Part shown: positions 51,655-62,550 of the stretch, piece after piece
Layout: the number at the start of each line of letters is the position of its first letter
How positions within the stretch are numbered: position 1 is the stretch's first letter
Assembly: GCA_963920665.1 (NCBI GenBank)
Contig: OY987268.1
Coordinates: 8,310,501-8,374,500 of the forward strand
Direction of reading: 5' to 3'
Length of the DNA stretch: 64,000 nt
Origin: Straminergon stramineum
Taxonomy: Eukaryota > Streptophyta > Bryopsida > Hypnales > Calliergonaceae
Position numbers and translations under genes: made by a program
The notes under the pieces: model-generated
The model's database searches: none
What the model saw: the letters and a program-made list of their open reading frames with translations, nothing else
What the model was told of the DNA's origin: nothing

Positions 51655-52352
51655 TCCCCGTTTTTCTCAGGCTTCATCGGGAGATCTCCCGTTACTGTAA
51701 ATTCAGATGTAAAACATTGACACTGTACATAGGCCTCAGTACATATTGATAATTAGATTGTAAAAAATTGCACTTTTACTGCCACTGTAACAAAGAGATG
51801 AGTGTTAATGACATTGTAAAAAAATGCATTTTCCGTCCACTGTGAATTGTATATTACTTGTTATGAAATGTAAAGTGATTGCACTTTTATGCTCATTGTG
51901 AATTGCTTTCTTTTTTTCCTACTCAATTTTATGTTTTATTTGTATTCCATCGAGAGATTTTTTTCCGTGCACATCACTCCTTAGCTGTTCTTTGCATATC
52001 TTCTTCAAAGATACTTAAATGACAGTTACTTTCCAGAATGTACTTGTAATTCGTAGTCTACCTTTACCACATTCCAACTGGAAAATAGTGAGTTTTCTCG
52101 ATTTTCAGCCAGTACTGGAAATGGTTCTCCGGAGTTGTCTATTCTTACTTCAACGGGAGATCTCCCGTTGTTAGATGGTGCTGTCCAACTCGATTGTCCA
52201 CTTTCATTTCATCGGGAGATCTCCCGGTGCTGATAGGTTCTTCGTGAACTGAGTATTCCTCATGAGCTTCATTGGGAGATCTCCCGTTGTTTGGAGGTTT
52301 TCCATATCTGATGAGTTTGGTCGACGCAGAAGGCGGTTCTCGTTGTTCTTAC
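51655..52352. other. intergenic region with four palindromes
   Basis: AT-rich, with palindromes near 51676, 52152, 52210 and 52270. Several keep GGGAGATCTCCCG but vary outside it. No gene. A recurring ATTGTAAA..GCACTTTTA(C/T)TG phrase at 51760-51900 may be part of a 3' UTR repeat. Confidence 0.55.
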
Positions 52353-52797
52353 AGGTGCTTTATGCGTGGAAGGCGGCATTACGGATCTTCCTCAGAGAAT
52401 TATCGTACCTGCTGGTTTTCGTGGCTTTCTTAAACAATTGGTTGAAGATACTCACTGTGGGTTGTATTCCTCCATGAATGTTCTTGCCGTGGGAGCGCTT
52501 TTGCAGCGTCTTCTGCCATGGAGTACTTTGAAGAGTTTCCTCTATATTGCTGGTGCGAACAATCCTAAGAAGAATGACCCCTATCCAAACCGTGCTGAAT
52601 TACTGAAGCTTATCTTAGGTAGCCCTAGAGAGCGCAGCATTCTCTGGAATCAAACTATAGTTCTACTTGAGTTAGATCCTCTTAAGTGGCCACATGCTCG
52701 CGTGGTAGGACCCTCCATACTTGCGAGGGATGATCTTCTTCCTTCAAGATGGGAGCGTCCGTGCTATGGTGTAAAGGAGCTAATTGCTGGGACTTAA
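52353..52797 (+). CDS. small unknown ORF near the right end of element C
   Basis: An open frame follows a good acceptor (TTCTTACAG at 52344-52352) and runs to a TAA at 52795-52797. It encodes about 147 residues of ordinary globular composition, with LPQRIIVPAGFRGF, LLPWSTLKSFLYIAG and LDPLKWPHARVVGPSILARDD. I recognise no family. No upstream exon with a start codon was identified, so it may be the 3' exon of an unseen gene or a captured fragment. If the TAA were read through, the frame would end 51 bases on at a TGA. Confidence 0.45.
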
Positions 52798-53528
52798 AAT
52801 AGAGTACAGGTAGAAAGTCCTTCAGTCATGGTGATTATGGAGTGAGTGTAGTTTATGTATTTAGGGAAGAAATAGGGCCACTTATCATTTCATTTTCAAT
52901 CATGCACCAACTGTCTTTTCATCTTGAATCATGGATTCTATAGGTCAGGCCTTCAGTTCTTTTTAAAGGCAACTTCTGTTATTTTCTATATCAATATGAA
53001 TAAATTGTGGTGAATCCACCTTACCTTTCAGTTACTTTCTAGTTTCATTCGTCCACACTAGAAGTTTGTATTTGCATTTGCCTTGTCATTTTCTATGTTC
53101 TCTTTTACTATAAGAGGTTTAGTGCAGGGATCATATCGGGAGATTTCTGGTTCCTAATTATGCGTGGAAATACTAACAGGGGAAATGAGACCTAATAGTT
53201 CCAGTTGAATAATAACCATTTTGATTGGTTTCATGCCACACTTATAGTCCTTGTATCTTGGATTTGCACTACATCGAGAAATCTCCCGATGATTCATCTT
53301 AATTACTATGTACAATTCAATGTTCTACGGTTGAATAATTGAATTGTCTTAATTATAGTGTTTTTTGTCCCCTTCTTGTGTGTGAACATGGTGTACTTCA
53401 CTCTTTTTTTCCCTCTTTCATAGGCATTGGGGTCTCCTAATCCATAACAACGGGAGATTTCCTGATGGCTTCTCCCATCACAAAGTCCAAAAGTCCTCCT
53501 AAAGTCCAAAAGTAGTTAAATATGGCAT
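52798..53528. other. right terminal region of element C
   Basis: Gene-free and AT-rich, with degenerate palindromes at about 53137, 53276 and 53450 and then the right inverted repeat. Just inside the end, AAGTCCAAAAGT is repeated in tandem. Confidence 0.6.
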
Positions 53529-54230
53529 GTTTGCACATTTTTTTTGATTTTATGAGGATGCTTGGAGGCCTACACATGTTTGCACATTTGAGTTTTTAAT
53601 AGGAGGCTTGGAGGCTTGCAAATTTTTTTGATGAGATTACTTGAAAACAGTAGAGACATTTCAGATGTTACGCATGTTTCCATATTTTTAGTTCAAATGA
53701 ACATTGTCAATTTGGACACTTTCAATCAATCTGAGATGTGTTAGTTCGGACATTTTTGGTCCATTCTTTGTCATTTTAGACATTTGTTTTTGAATGTGGA
53801 CATAATTAGTGTATGTGGACCTATGAATTTGGACCCTTTTATCTTCTTTTGTTATTTCCTAAGACGGATTTGGGATACTACAGATCTGCTCATGTTTGTT
53901 TTCTTTAGTGGGATGGATGTTCCTCCTTTTGGGGTTATTGAAGTTATGAGGCCTACACATGTTTTCATATTTTTTTGGATTTGGGTGCAGAAGATGTCTC
54001 CATTTCTTTTCTAAGTGGGCTTTAAAGGCCTACAAATTTTTTCCTAGAGGGGCACTAGGAAATTGAAAGCATTTACAACGCCGGAGATGCTTCCATATTT
54101 TCTATTGAAATGAACATGATCAATTTAGACACTCTCTGTCAATTAAGACATGTTACTTACAACCTCTTGGGTCAGTTTAGGGTCATTTTAGACATGTTCC
54201 TGTCGATGCAGACCTCATTACTAAATTGTG
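53529..54230. repeat. diverged tandem repeat of about 410 bp in element B
   Basis: A block at 53533-53812 is repeated with divergence at about 53950-54222. Both hold GAGGCCTACACATGTTT, a T-rich stretch, AATGAACATxxTCAATTTxGA and GTCATTTTAGACAT. The first copy is the continuation of the repeat split by element C at 31.4 kb. Confidence 0.65.
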
Positions 54231-55488
54231 TCTTAGCAATGTGGACATTGGTCATTGCTATTTTTTTTCCTTAGGGGAATTAAAGATGGTGGTTCTATTT
54301 TGTTTTTTCATTCTTGACTAGAATGAAGACTCTTAAGCTCACCCCTATTTCTTCCATGGCATCATCAATTTCCATCAAGAGAAGGGGGTCTATGTTAATT
54401 TGCTTGTGCTTTTAGAATTGAATGACCTTAAGTACATAAAAGTAGTGGACATCCAGAAGTGCTAGGGGATCTATATATCTTATACCCACAAATATGTTAA
54501 CAACTATGTTTTTCGTGCTGCACAGAAATGGAAAAGATTCCCGCAAACTCTGTCTATTCTATAATGCTTGATTGGTCTGCTAAACGACACACATCATGGG
54601 ACTTTTTAGTTGCCTCTAGTGAAGAAGAGATCCTTGTCTTCCCTAGACTAGCAATAGCAACAAAAGTTGGCAATCGATATCTGAAGGAATGGGAAGAGAA
54701 CCACATAGTCATCATGAATTGAAGCTCCAGGTTTGATAGGTGCAAGTCATCATTACATAGAGTAATGTCTAGTCTGACGTTGATGATAGTTTTCAATGTC
54801 AAAATTGACTTTTTCCAGATAATTCCTTGTCGATTTGGACACACTGTATCAATTTCAGGATGGTTAATAGAATTAGACTTGTCCATTCGGACACTATGTT
54901 TTTAAAGTGATATGATATGGCATTTATCCCGGATATTTGGTATTTCGTACTGTACAATTCATGACATGTATGTGTGAAATTTCAAATATGATGTACATCT
55001 AGTATAGTGTCAGAGGAGGTAGTCTTTGTATTTGGCTTACAATATAATGAGTGAAATGAATGTGCTTGTTTAGGGTCTTCATTTGGAAAGTAGTAGTATC
55101 ATGGATGCACATGCTGGCATGTTTAGAACAAGGATCATGTGTCGAAAAAAAAGTCTACTTTGACTTTCTAGAGTATAGAAAATTGCTTTGGTAGACCACA
55201 TCCCGTTTGTCCTTCATGTCTATGAAGATGTTTTTTCCTTGTTTCTGGACATAGTACGTCTTTTACAGTGTCCATGATAGCATTGTGAAGTCAACTATGG
55301 CAGGCTTCCGGCAGCTATGTGTACGGCAGTTTGCCACTTCCAATGTTCAGTTTTGTGATGGTTTTGTGCAAAACCAAAGTCTTAACGTGTTGCATGTTTG
55401 TCATTGCATCTTGTTGCAGTAGGAGGGCTTCTTCAACTTTCTTCCAAGGCTCTTAGCCCTATGTGAAGCTAAAGAAGCATATACAACC
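54231..55488. other. upstream region of TNP2
   Basis: No confident gene. A 64-codon frame at 54528-54722 has no recognisable features. The TNP2 promoter is expected here, but I see no distinctive element. Confidence 0.45.
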
Positions 55489-58400
55489 ATGGTGCGTGAA
55501 GCCCCACTATGAGGGGCCCGAATTAGAATCAACCACGATGGTCGAGTTCTCCGCCACATTCCCGTGTCAGACCTCATCCTTCAAACAGAGTTGAGGGTGG
55601 CAACGGAGATGGATTTGCAGAATTATCGTTGCCCTTGCCGGACCTGTCATGGAGGGCCACGTCGTGCCATAGACACTATTAAAAAACATCTTTGTGAGAG
55701 GGGTCGAGATGACTTCCTTATGAAGTCGATGGTCGGAGGGGACCCTCTAGATGGTTATCCTCATAATGGCATTTGGGTAGAAGACCAAGCTTATGGTGAC
55801 GATGTCATTGACAATGACGCAGATATTGAAGGCAACAACATTGGCATTGCAGACAACATCCAAGACAATGAAATGGAGGATCACAATGTTGGCTTCGTAC
55901 CACATGACGAAGACAATGCAATGGATGTTGGACATGATGTTGAACGGCAAGTCTTAGAGGCTTTTGATCGTGGCGACACATTGCATGCAGCTACCATGGC
56001 GTCTGAGCCCATCCTTGAGTCCATAGAGGCAGATGAAGAAGATGATAGAGTGGATAATATGGAACGTCTGTACGAGCATGCCACCACCCCAGTGTACTTG
56101 GATGCAACTTGTAGTATTCTCTCAGCCACCATCATCATCATGAATATGTGTGCAGTCTTTCATGTGAGTAACAAGTTTGCAGATGAATTGTTGCAGTATT
56201 TGTCATCGGACTTGCTACCACAAGGCAATAACATGCCAAGTAGCCATTATGAGGCTAAGAAGATGATGAAGAAGTTGGGCCTAGAGTACAACAACATCCA
56301 CGCTTGCCCAAGTGGATGTGTGCTATATGAGGCAGAGCATGCAGAGCTGAGCACTTGTCCTAAGTGCACAAAATCACAATGGTTGGAGGGCTCAAATTCC
56401 ATACCAGCGAGAGTAATTCGGCATTTTCCCTTGATTCCAAGGTTGAGACACATGTTTCGATCTTCAGAGTTGGCCCAGATGTTGACCGGTTGGACGAAGC
56501 ATGTCAGTGAAGATGGCATCATGCGTTCAATGGTGGATAGCCTCGCTTGGAAGCATGTCAATTCAGACACTGTCTTTGCCAACTTTGGTGCTGAAGACAG
56601 GAATTTATGTCTGGCATTGGCATTGGATGGCGTGAACCCTTTCAAATTGAGCAACACCACTTGGTCTACATGGCCCGTGCTCATATTGATTTATAACTTT
56701 GAGCCATGGTTTGTAACTAAGAAGTTCTTTATTTCATTAAGCATTCTCATTTCAGGGAAACATTCCCCATCTTCGAAGAACTTGGATGTGTTTTTGCGAC
56801 CACTACTTCGGGAGCTACATGCCCTTTGGCAAGGGGTTGCAGCGCAAGATTTCTCTAAACCTGCAGGTTCAAGGCAGTTCATCATGCAGGGGTTGTTGTT
56901 GTGGACTATATCTGATTTTCCAGCGTACGGCCTCATCTCTGGTCTTTGTTGCAAGGGTTATAGAGGATGTCCAGATTGTGGACCTCAGACAGATTCTAGA
57001 ATGGCGCGGACGGGTGATGTCCGCGCAGATCGAAGTGTAAGAGGGTCCAAGATTGTTTATGGTGGCATACGCAGGTATTTACGTCGTAATCATCCATACC
57101 GTCGGAATCTTCGGTTCAATGGTTGCACAGAGCATCGTGGTAGACCAGCTCGAATGACCGGTTCAGACGTCGTCTGATATGCTGCATTGTGGCAATCATA
57201 TCTAGATTTGGGTGGGAAAGAAGATGGACCAAACGACCCGGTTCGTTTTACTGGGGTCAAAAGGCTTTCTGCTTTATACGAACTTGAATACTTTCAGGTG
57301 AGCATTTTATAGCTTCTATAACTTATGTTGTACGCTGACGCACTTGTGATGTAAATTCCGATGTTGTAGACGCCGTAGGTGTGCACAGTTGTACTCTGTG
57401 TCTAACAATGAAGATGTCCACTTCTGCAGCATCTTCTGGAACGGCACATTTTGGACGTCATGCACTGTGAGAAGAATTTGTGCGAGAATATAGTGAAGAC
57501 GCTTCTTGCTATGAACGACAGCCCTGGAAGTCGAGTTGATGCACAAGAGTTGGGGATTCGCGAAGAAATTTGGCTACAAAATCCACGTCGTCGACAAGAT
57601 GATTTTTACATGCCCCATGTGCCTTACATCATGACCTTAGAAGAGCGAACGGAATTCATGGACATTATATGCAAAATTCGCACCCCAACAAACTACGTGG
57701 GGGCCATTCACAAACGATTCCAAGATGGAAGACTTCAGTACATGAAGACACATGACTACCACGTGCTTATGCAACAAGTGAGCCACACAATCCCATGGTA
57801 GTTGTTATAAGTGAATGCTGTCTACACAACCCACCAATGCAAACGTCTACAAAATCCACCAGTGGGCTCATGATGAGCAGGCTTTGTCCATGATAGTGTT
57901 GTAGTAGACACTGTGCTGGAAGCGTTGTTGTTTGTTACAACACTCAGCTGGATAGACTGTGTCTGACTGCGCTAGTTGAATAGACATAGAGCTTGTCCAT
58001 TTCAGTGAAAACTTTCCTGTTAGACGTCTATGGTTGAAGTGGAAGCCTTCAATTAGGTGATTTAGGTCACATAATAGGCCACATGTCTTTAATGAAGTAA
58101 TTTATGTTGCATGCAGATTTTACCGGTGGCAGTCCGAAACATCTTGAATGAGAACGTGAGACTGGCTATTATAAAAATTAGCAGAGTCTTCCAACAACTA
58201 TATGAAAAAGAAATCAGAGAGGTAGACAAAGATGACGTCATGGATGATGTGATCATGGCAATATGCTTGTTGGAAAAGGAGTTTCCAACAACTTTTTTGA
58301 ACATCATGACACTTCTTCCAGTACACCTTGTGCAACAATTATTTGTATGTGGACCAGTGCATTGCAGATGGATGTATCCTATAGAACGGTACATGAAGAC

Positions 58401-59816
58401 ACTCAAAGATTATGTCCGCACGTATGCCCAACCAGAAGGCAGCATAGCAGAAGGATATCACAATGAAGACACTTTTGGCTTTTGCACGGAGTACATGAAA
58501 GATTTTCGAGGAACGCAGCATCGGGTATGGGACGCAGAAGAAGACCCCATCATGAATGATGAGGTCATACGGAGCAAGGCACCAAAGAAGCGCCCCATGT
58601 TAGATGAATTACGTTTGTTGGTACATGTATTTGTCATTGACAACGCCGCGTGCTTGGAGTCTTGGCGCGAGTAAGTTGAACAATGTCAATCATGATGTTC
58701 TTGTGTCAATTGTGATGTTGTCTCTGTACTATCCATGTGTTTGACAAGATACTTAGCATTGTCGAGGAATGTCTAATGTCTGAATGCTTTTAGGGCATCC
58801 TAGATTCCTTTCATCATTGTCTTGCATATTAGTAATTGGAATTTATTACCAATGCTCTTGGATACGGCATGCAAAATAGCTTAGTTTCAATGTGGGTGTT
58901 TCTCACTAAACATATGCCAACTTTTTGCACTTCATATTGGAGATCTTTTTAAAATATGTAGAGGGTTGATTCCATGAATAGGGAGTACATTGAGGCAAGG
59001 AGTCAAAGATGGGAGCAGCGCGAAGAGTTTCGTCGGCGTTCAAGGCATTCACATCCTCGGAGAACTGTCCAGTATCCTCAAGAATTGAGTGACTTCCCCC
59101 CTTTCACGCAGTGGTTGACATCTACCGTGAAAGAAGCAGAGCATTCTGGACGTCATGTTCAGCAACATGTGTTGCAGTACTCGCAACCCCCTCAACGAAA
59201 TGCAACATCACATCGTCAAATGTATTGTCATGGTATGCATTTGCGCGTCTGTAGTGCGGAAGGTGGTCTTATTACACAAGATTCATGTGTTGTCGCATCT
59301 TTTCGCCGGTAATGTCGTTGGGGTCTTTTGAACGGGAGGCCTCGTGAAGTTTCACAGGAGTATGTAGGATACATTGAGGAAATATTGGTTTTAGATTACC
59401 GAAATCATTGTGTTACCATCCTGCTTTGCGATTGGGTGCGTGAGGCTCGAGACGCTCGTTTTCCAAGTATTGAACGGGACCGGTACGGCTTTAGTGTGGC
59501 AAACTTCAATAACATGGACGGGCAGGTCCATGCTGATTCATTTGCCTTTCCACTTCGTTGCCAACAAGTGTTTTTCTCAAATGACCGGCATCGACGAGGG
59601 TGGAAAGTAGTGTGCCGAACTGTTGTTAGAGGAAGACGTGGAGCAATCCACTTTGATGAAGACACTCCAAACATTCTGCAATTGCGAAACGATGGTGACT
59701 TTGCTGGCTTGCAGCCAGTGGCAGCTGAATCAGACCCTATTAGACATCCCATGGATGTCGAAGAAGACGTTAGAGACATCCTTGGAAACAATGTTGTGTC
59801 CGACGATGAAGCTTGA
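55489..59816 (+). pseudogene. TNP2 (Transposase_21) of element B, three stops
   Basis: Exons 55489-57297, 57430-57777, 58117-58670 and 58964-59816 (TGA) join in phase, 1,187 codons, a usual length for CACTA TNP2/TNPD. In order: a Cys/His N-terminal motif (CPCRTCHGG...HL) of the transposase-associated type; the tnp2 core with LALDGVNPF, FLRPLLREL, LLWTISDFPAYGLISG and a CKGYRGCPDC zinc motif; DVMHCEKNLCENI and THDYHVLMQQ; a DUF4218-like segment (CRWMYPIERYMKTLKDYVR, PEGSIAEGY); and a C-terminal DUF4216-like segment (YGFSVANFN). It acts in the nucleus on element ends in known families. In-frame stops are TGA at 55510-55512, TGA at 57175-57177 and TAA at 59310-59312. Both TGAs are one C-to-T change from CGA, so this copy looks recently inactivated. 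Confidence 0.9.
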
Positions 59817-61004
59817 TTGACATTGTCCTTGGTACACGTAGCATGGGGTCGTCTAACACATAGACGTCTGCGCGGACATCATGAGAATACCGTAGACGAT
59901 ATGTATGTCTTACTGCATATTTTAGTGCATGTTTCAGTGCTCCCAAAACATTCATATGACATTGCCAATTTGCATTGAAGGTGCCTCATGTGAACCCTCT
60001 ACGCAATGCACGTCTTTGTAGTTTCCCACATCATCATGCTCCTCCATGCCACTTGTTCTTATAACTTTTGTATTAGACTATTAAGAGCACTCATGAACCT
60101 TTCCCTATGGAAATTTATAGTTGGAAATCATCTTCCATGGTGAACACCCTAAACATCATAGTAAAGTTTCATACTTTAGACACTGCATAAGCTAAATTCT
60201 TGTAAATTCAATGCACGTCATCTCAGACAAACATACCTTATGTTGAAGTGCACATGTGCAAGACAATGAAGACTGCCATGCCCCATTGAATGTCTTAGGG
60301 AATGTTCGTATTGCCTTATCCTAATCTCATCATCAACATCCTCTTGTCTCAAGTGCCTCAATGTAAATACCCGAATATTAATAGGAAGATCACCCTCAAC
60401 GCCAATAGGTCCTCTGAGACATCATTTACAACATTAGACGTCTATGTGGATGTCTTTTGGGACGTCTTGAAGTTGCTCATGGCATTCCAGAGAAGGCCAT
60501 CAGAATGGTTGAACTAAGAATTTGCTAACGTGGCAGTGTCTGCCAAGTCAGCATATTTTTTGCCACGTCAGCTTTGGACCACGTCATCTACCATGTCATC
60601 TACCACATCATCACTTTTTAACATACCCTGCCCAAAAAATGCTGTCCAACTCTTTTTTTCAAGCGGGCAGCGTTGTTATTTAAAAATATAATAATATAAA
60701 TGAAAATGACCCACGGTCAAAGTGGGTCCCCACTGCTGACATGTCAAATATTGTTTTTTCAGACAACCATTTGAACATGATGATGTCAGGCACCATCTCA
60801 ACGTCAAAGTGGATGCAAATAGCAACACCACCATGTTTTTTCACGTGAATTTCCCTTTTTCATCTCCAACATCCACTTCAACTCCTAGTAGACGTAGAGA
60901 TGTACAAGAAGACATGTAGACACCAAGTTGGACATAAAGTGTCCAGGCCTTAGACAGGAGCATGTCAACGCCCGACACCAAAAAAAACATAATTTCTTCC
61001 TGTG
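59817..61004. other. right subterminal region of element B
   Basis: Gene-free. Rich in AGACGTC, GACATC and CCACGTCA motifs, including a CATCTACCA(C/T) tandem near 60590, matching the motif content of the left end. It ends in the right CACTA-type terminus. Confidence 0.65.
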
Positions 61005-61007
61005 ATA

Positions 61008-62547
61008 GCAATTTGGGGTAGCTCACTATGAATGGAATTTTTATTTTCTTTATTTAAAATTTTCACACAACATCTACCCAAGGAGTAGCTTTAAGGCCCA
61101 ATAATTTTCATAACATTTGAATACATGGTTGAAAAGTTATTGTATGATATGTAGTTTTCATTACTCAACGGGCAACCTAAGCAACAAAAAATCTTCCCTA
61201 AAAAACACTTCTTTTTTTAAAAAAAAATTGAAATTTATTTTCTAAATTTATATATACATGAAAGATTTGAATTATTCCATTTTGATTTATGAGATGAAAG
61301 TTATGAAGAGTTTTAGTTGTAGGTAGTTTGAAGATAGTCATGAAATCTCTACTCTAAAATAAACTTTGAAGACCTTTATTTAACTCAATTTTTAATATTT
61401 TTGGAAAAAAATAAAAAATTGAGGTCAAGATTCTTTATTCCAACATTATAACCATTGGGATTGTATTTTTTCAATTCTATAAATAAATTATTAACAATTT
61501 AGTATTTTGAATCATTGTCTACTTCTTTCTACTTACTATTTTTTTCGTATATGTTGTACAATTCCAAATGATCTTAAATTTCTCAAGCATGTAACCAAAA
61601 TGACTTGAAGAATGAATCTAAAGAGTTACAACCATTTTGGAATTTTTTTCATAATGATCTGATCTTGTGAAGTGCAGCTGCCCGGGTTTTTGCAGGGCCA
61701 AAATATAGCTTTTTGTCACTTCAAATGCTAATATTTTGCAATCCAAACGGTGGAATTTTCTGAATTTTTTTTCACATCTTTTCAAACCAGTGTACTACAA
61801 GATCCTATGGTTACATTTTTCTGAAAATGTATTTCTTCTAAAATTTGGTACTTATATTAGAAATGACAATTTTGGAGCATTTTTGGTGAAAACATAGTCA
61901 AATACATTTAGGGGTTTAGTCTTTTATTAATTGTCCCATATCAATTCTCAAGAACACCATTAGATTAGAAATATAAGAATTGTAAGTTATAGCATTCTTG
62001 TATAATGAATTTTGATAATAAAATTCTAATATTTCTATATTTTGTAGATTTTCATACTTTGTAGATTTCTATAATCTACAAAAATCTATAAATATTTAAA
62101 GTTTGAGAAATTTTTGGTTTAGCAATTTAAAATTTCAAAATCTAAAAATTATAGACAAGTTGTAAATAAGTCACAAACGAATTGCACATCAGTCGGAAAC
62201 CAGTTGCATGCTAGTCGGAAACTAGTTGTATGCTAATCGCAAACTAGTTGTATGCTAATCGCAAACTAGTTGTATCTTAATTGCAACACCAATTGCACAT
62301 CAATCACAAACCAGTCACATACAAATAATTCCACATAATCAACCACGTTAGAAGAGTTCATTGATGAACTTTCAAGTAAGTTGTCAAATGAGAAACAACC
62401 TTGAAAAATTTTGTAGCTAATTTGCAACTAGTGCAACTTGTCCATTGCAATTGCAGACTCTAAATTATCACCTAGTTGCAAATGTCTTGTACAACTACAA
62501 AACCAATTGCAAATTGTAATTGCAGAACCCTTCATTTTCTTCTAGTG
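61008..62547. other. right part of element A
   Basis: No gene. Positions 62160-62300 contain a short tandem of GCAAACTAGTTGTATGCTAA-type units, and the last 150 bp are dense in TTGCAA and CAACTA. These are the right subterminal repeats of element A. Confidence 0.65.
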
Positions 62548-62550
62548 GAA

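Larger units (their letters stand above)
31484..53528. mobile_element. Element C: 22-kb TIR transposon with DUF7869-like gene
   Basis: The first 23 bases (31484-31506, starting ATGCCATATTTAACTACTTT) are the exact reverse complement of the last 23 (53506-53528). The flanks carry GTTT on both sides (31480-31483 and 53529-53532). The shared flank reads ATGTTT, so the true duplication could be 4-6 bp. The interior holds a DUF7869-like transposase candidate (minus), a large ParB-motif gene, an FCP1-like phosphatase and a small ORF (all plus), and about 70 copies of a palindrome not seen outside these limits. The duplication length and gene content do not fit CACTA, hAT or MULE elements as I know them. 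The superfamily is left open. Confidence 0.8.
25080..61004. mobile_element. Element B: CACTA transposon, about 13.9 kb without its insert
   Basis: The left end is CACTAGAAGAAAACACG. The right end, read inward on the minus strand, is CACAGGAAGAAATTATG, so the inverted repeats are imperfect. The flanks carry ATA on both sides (25077-25079 and 61005-61007), a 3-bp CACTA-type duplication. Both ends are rich in GACATC/GATGTC and AGACGTC motifs. Inside are a TNP1-like gene on the minus strand and a TNP2 transposase on the plus strand, the usual pair of an autonomous CACTA element. TNP2 carries stops, so this copy is probably no longer autonomous. Element C interrupts it between the two genes. Confidence 0.85.
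24069..62547. mobile_element. Element A: CACTA-type transposon, split by element B
   Basis: The left end CACTAGAAGAAAA (24069) and right end TTTTCTTCTAGTG (62535-62547) are perfect 13-bp inverted repeats. They are flanked by the same 3-bp duplication GAA (24066-24068 and 62548-62550), as expected for CACTA (En/Spm) elements. Both subterminal zones (24090-24430 and 62160-62530) are dense in GCAACTA/TAGTTGC-type motifs, which in known CACTA elements bind the accessory transposase. Without element B only about 2.6 kb of A's own sequence remains, with no gene, so A is a non-autonomous derivative. Confidence 0.85.

Noticed and set aside
31484..53528. Element C as a CACTA or hAT element
   Set aside because: Its ends are ATGCC..GGCAT rather than CACTA, and its duplication of 4-6 bp fits neither the 3 bp of CACTA nor the 8 bp of hAT.
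574..59816. A genome-wide alternative code with TAA/TAG read as Gln
   Set aside because: The intact tandem-kinase gene has about 43 Gln codons, all CAA or CAG, and no in-frame TAA or TAG in 965 codons. Only relics and transposon genes carry the stops. Element-specific recoding is kept as a finding.
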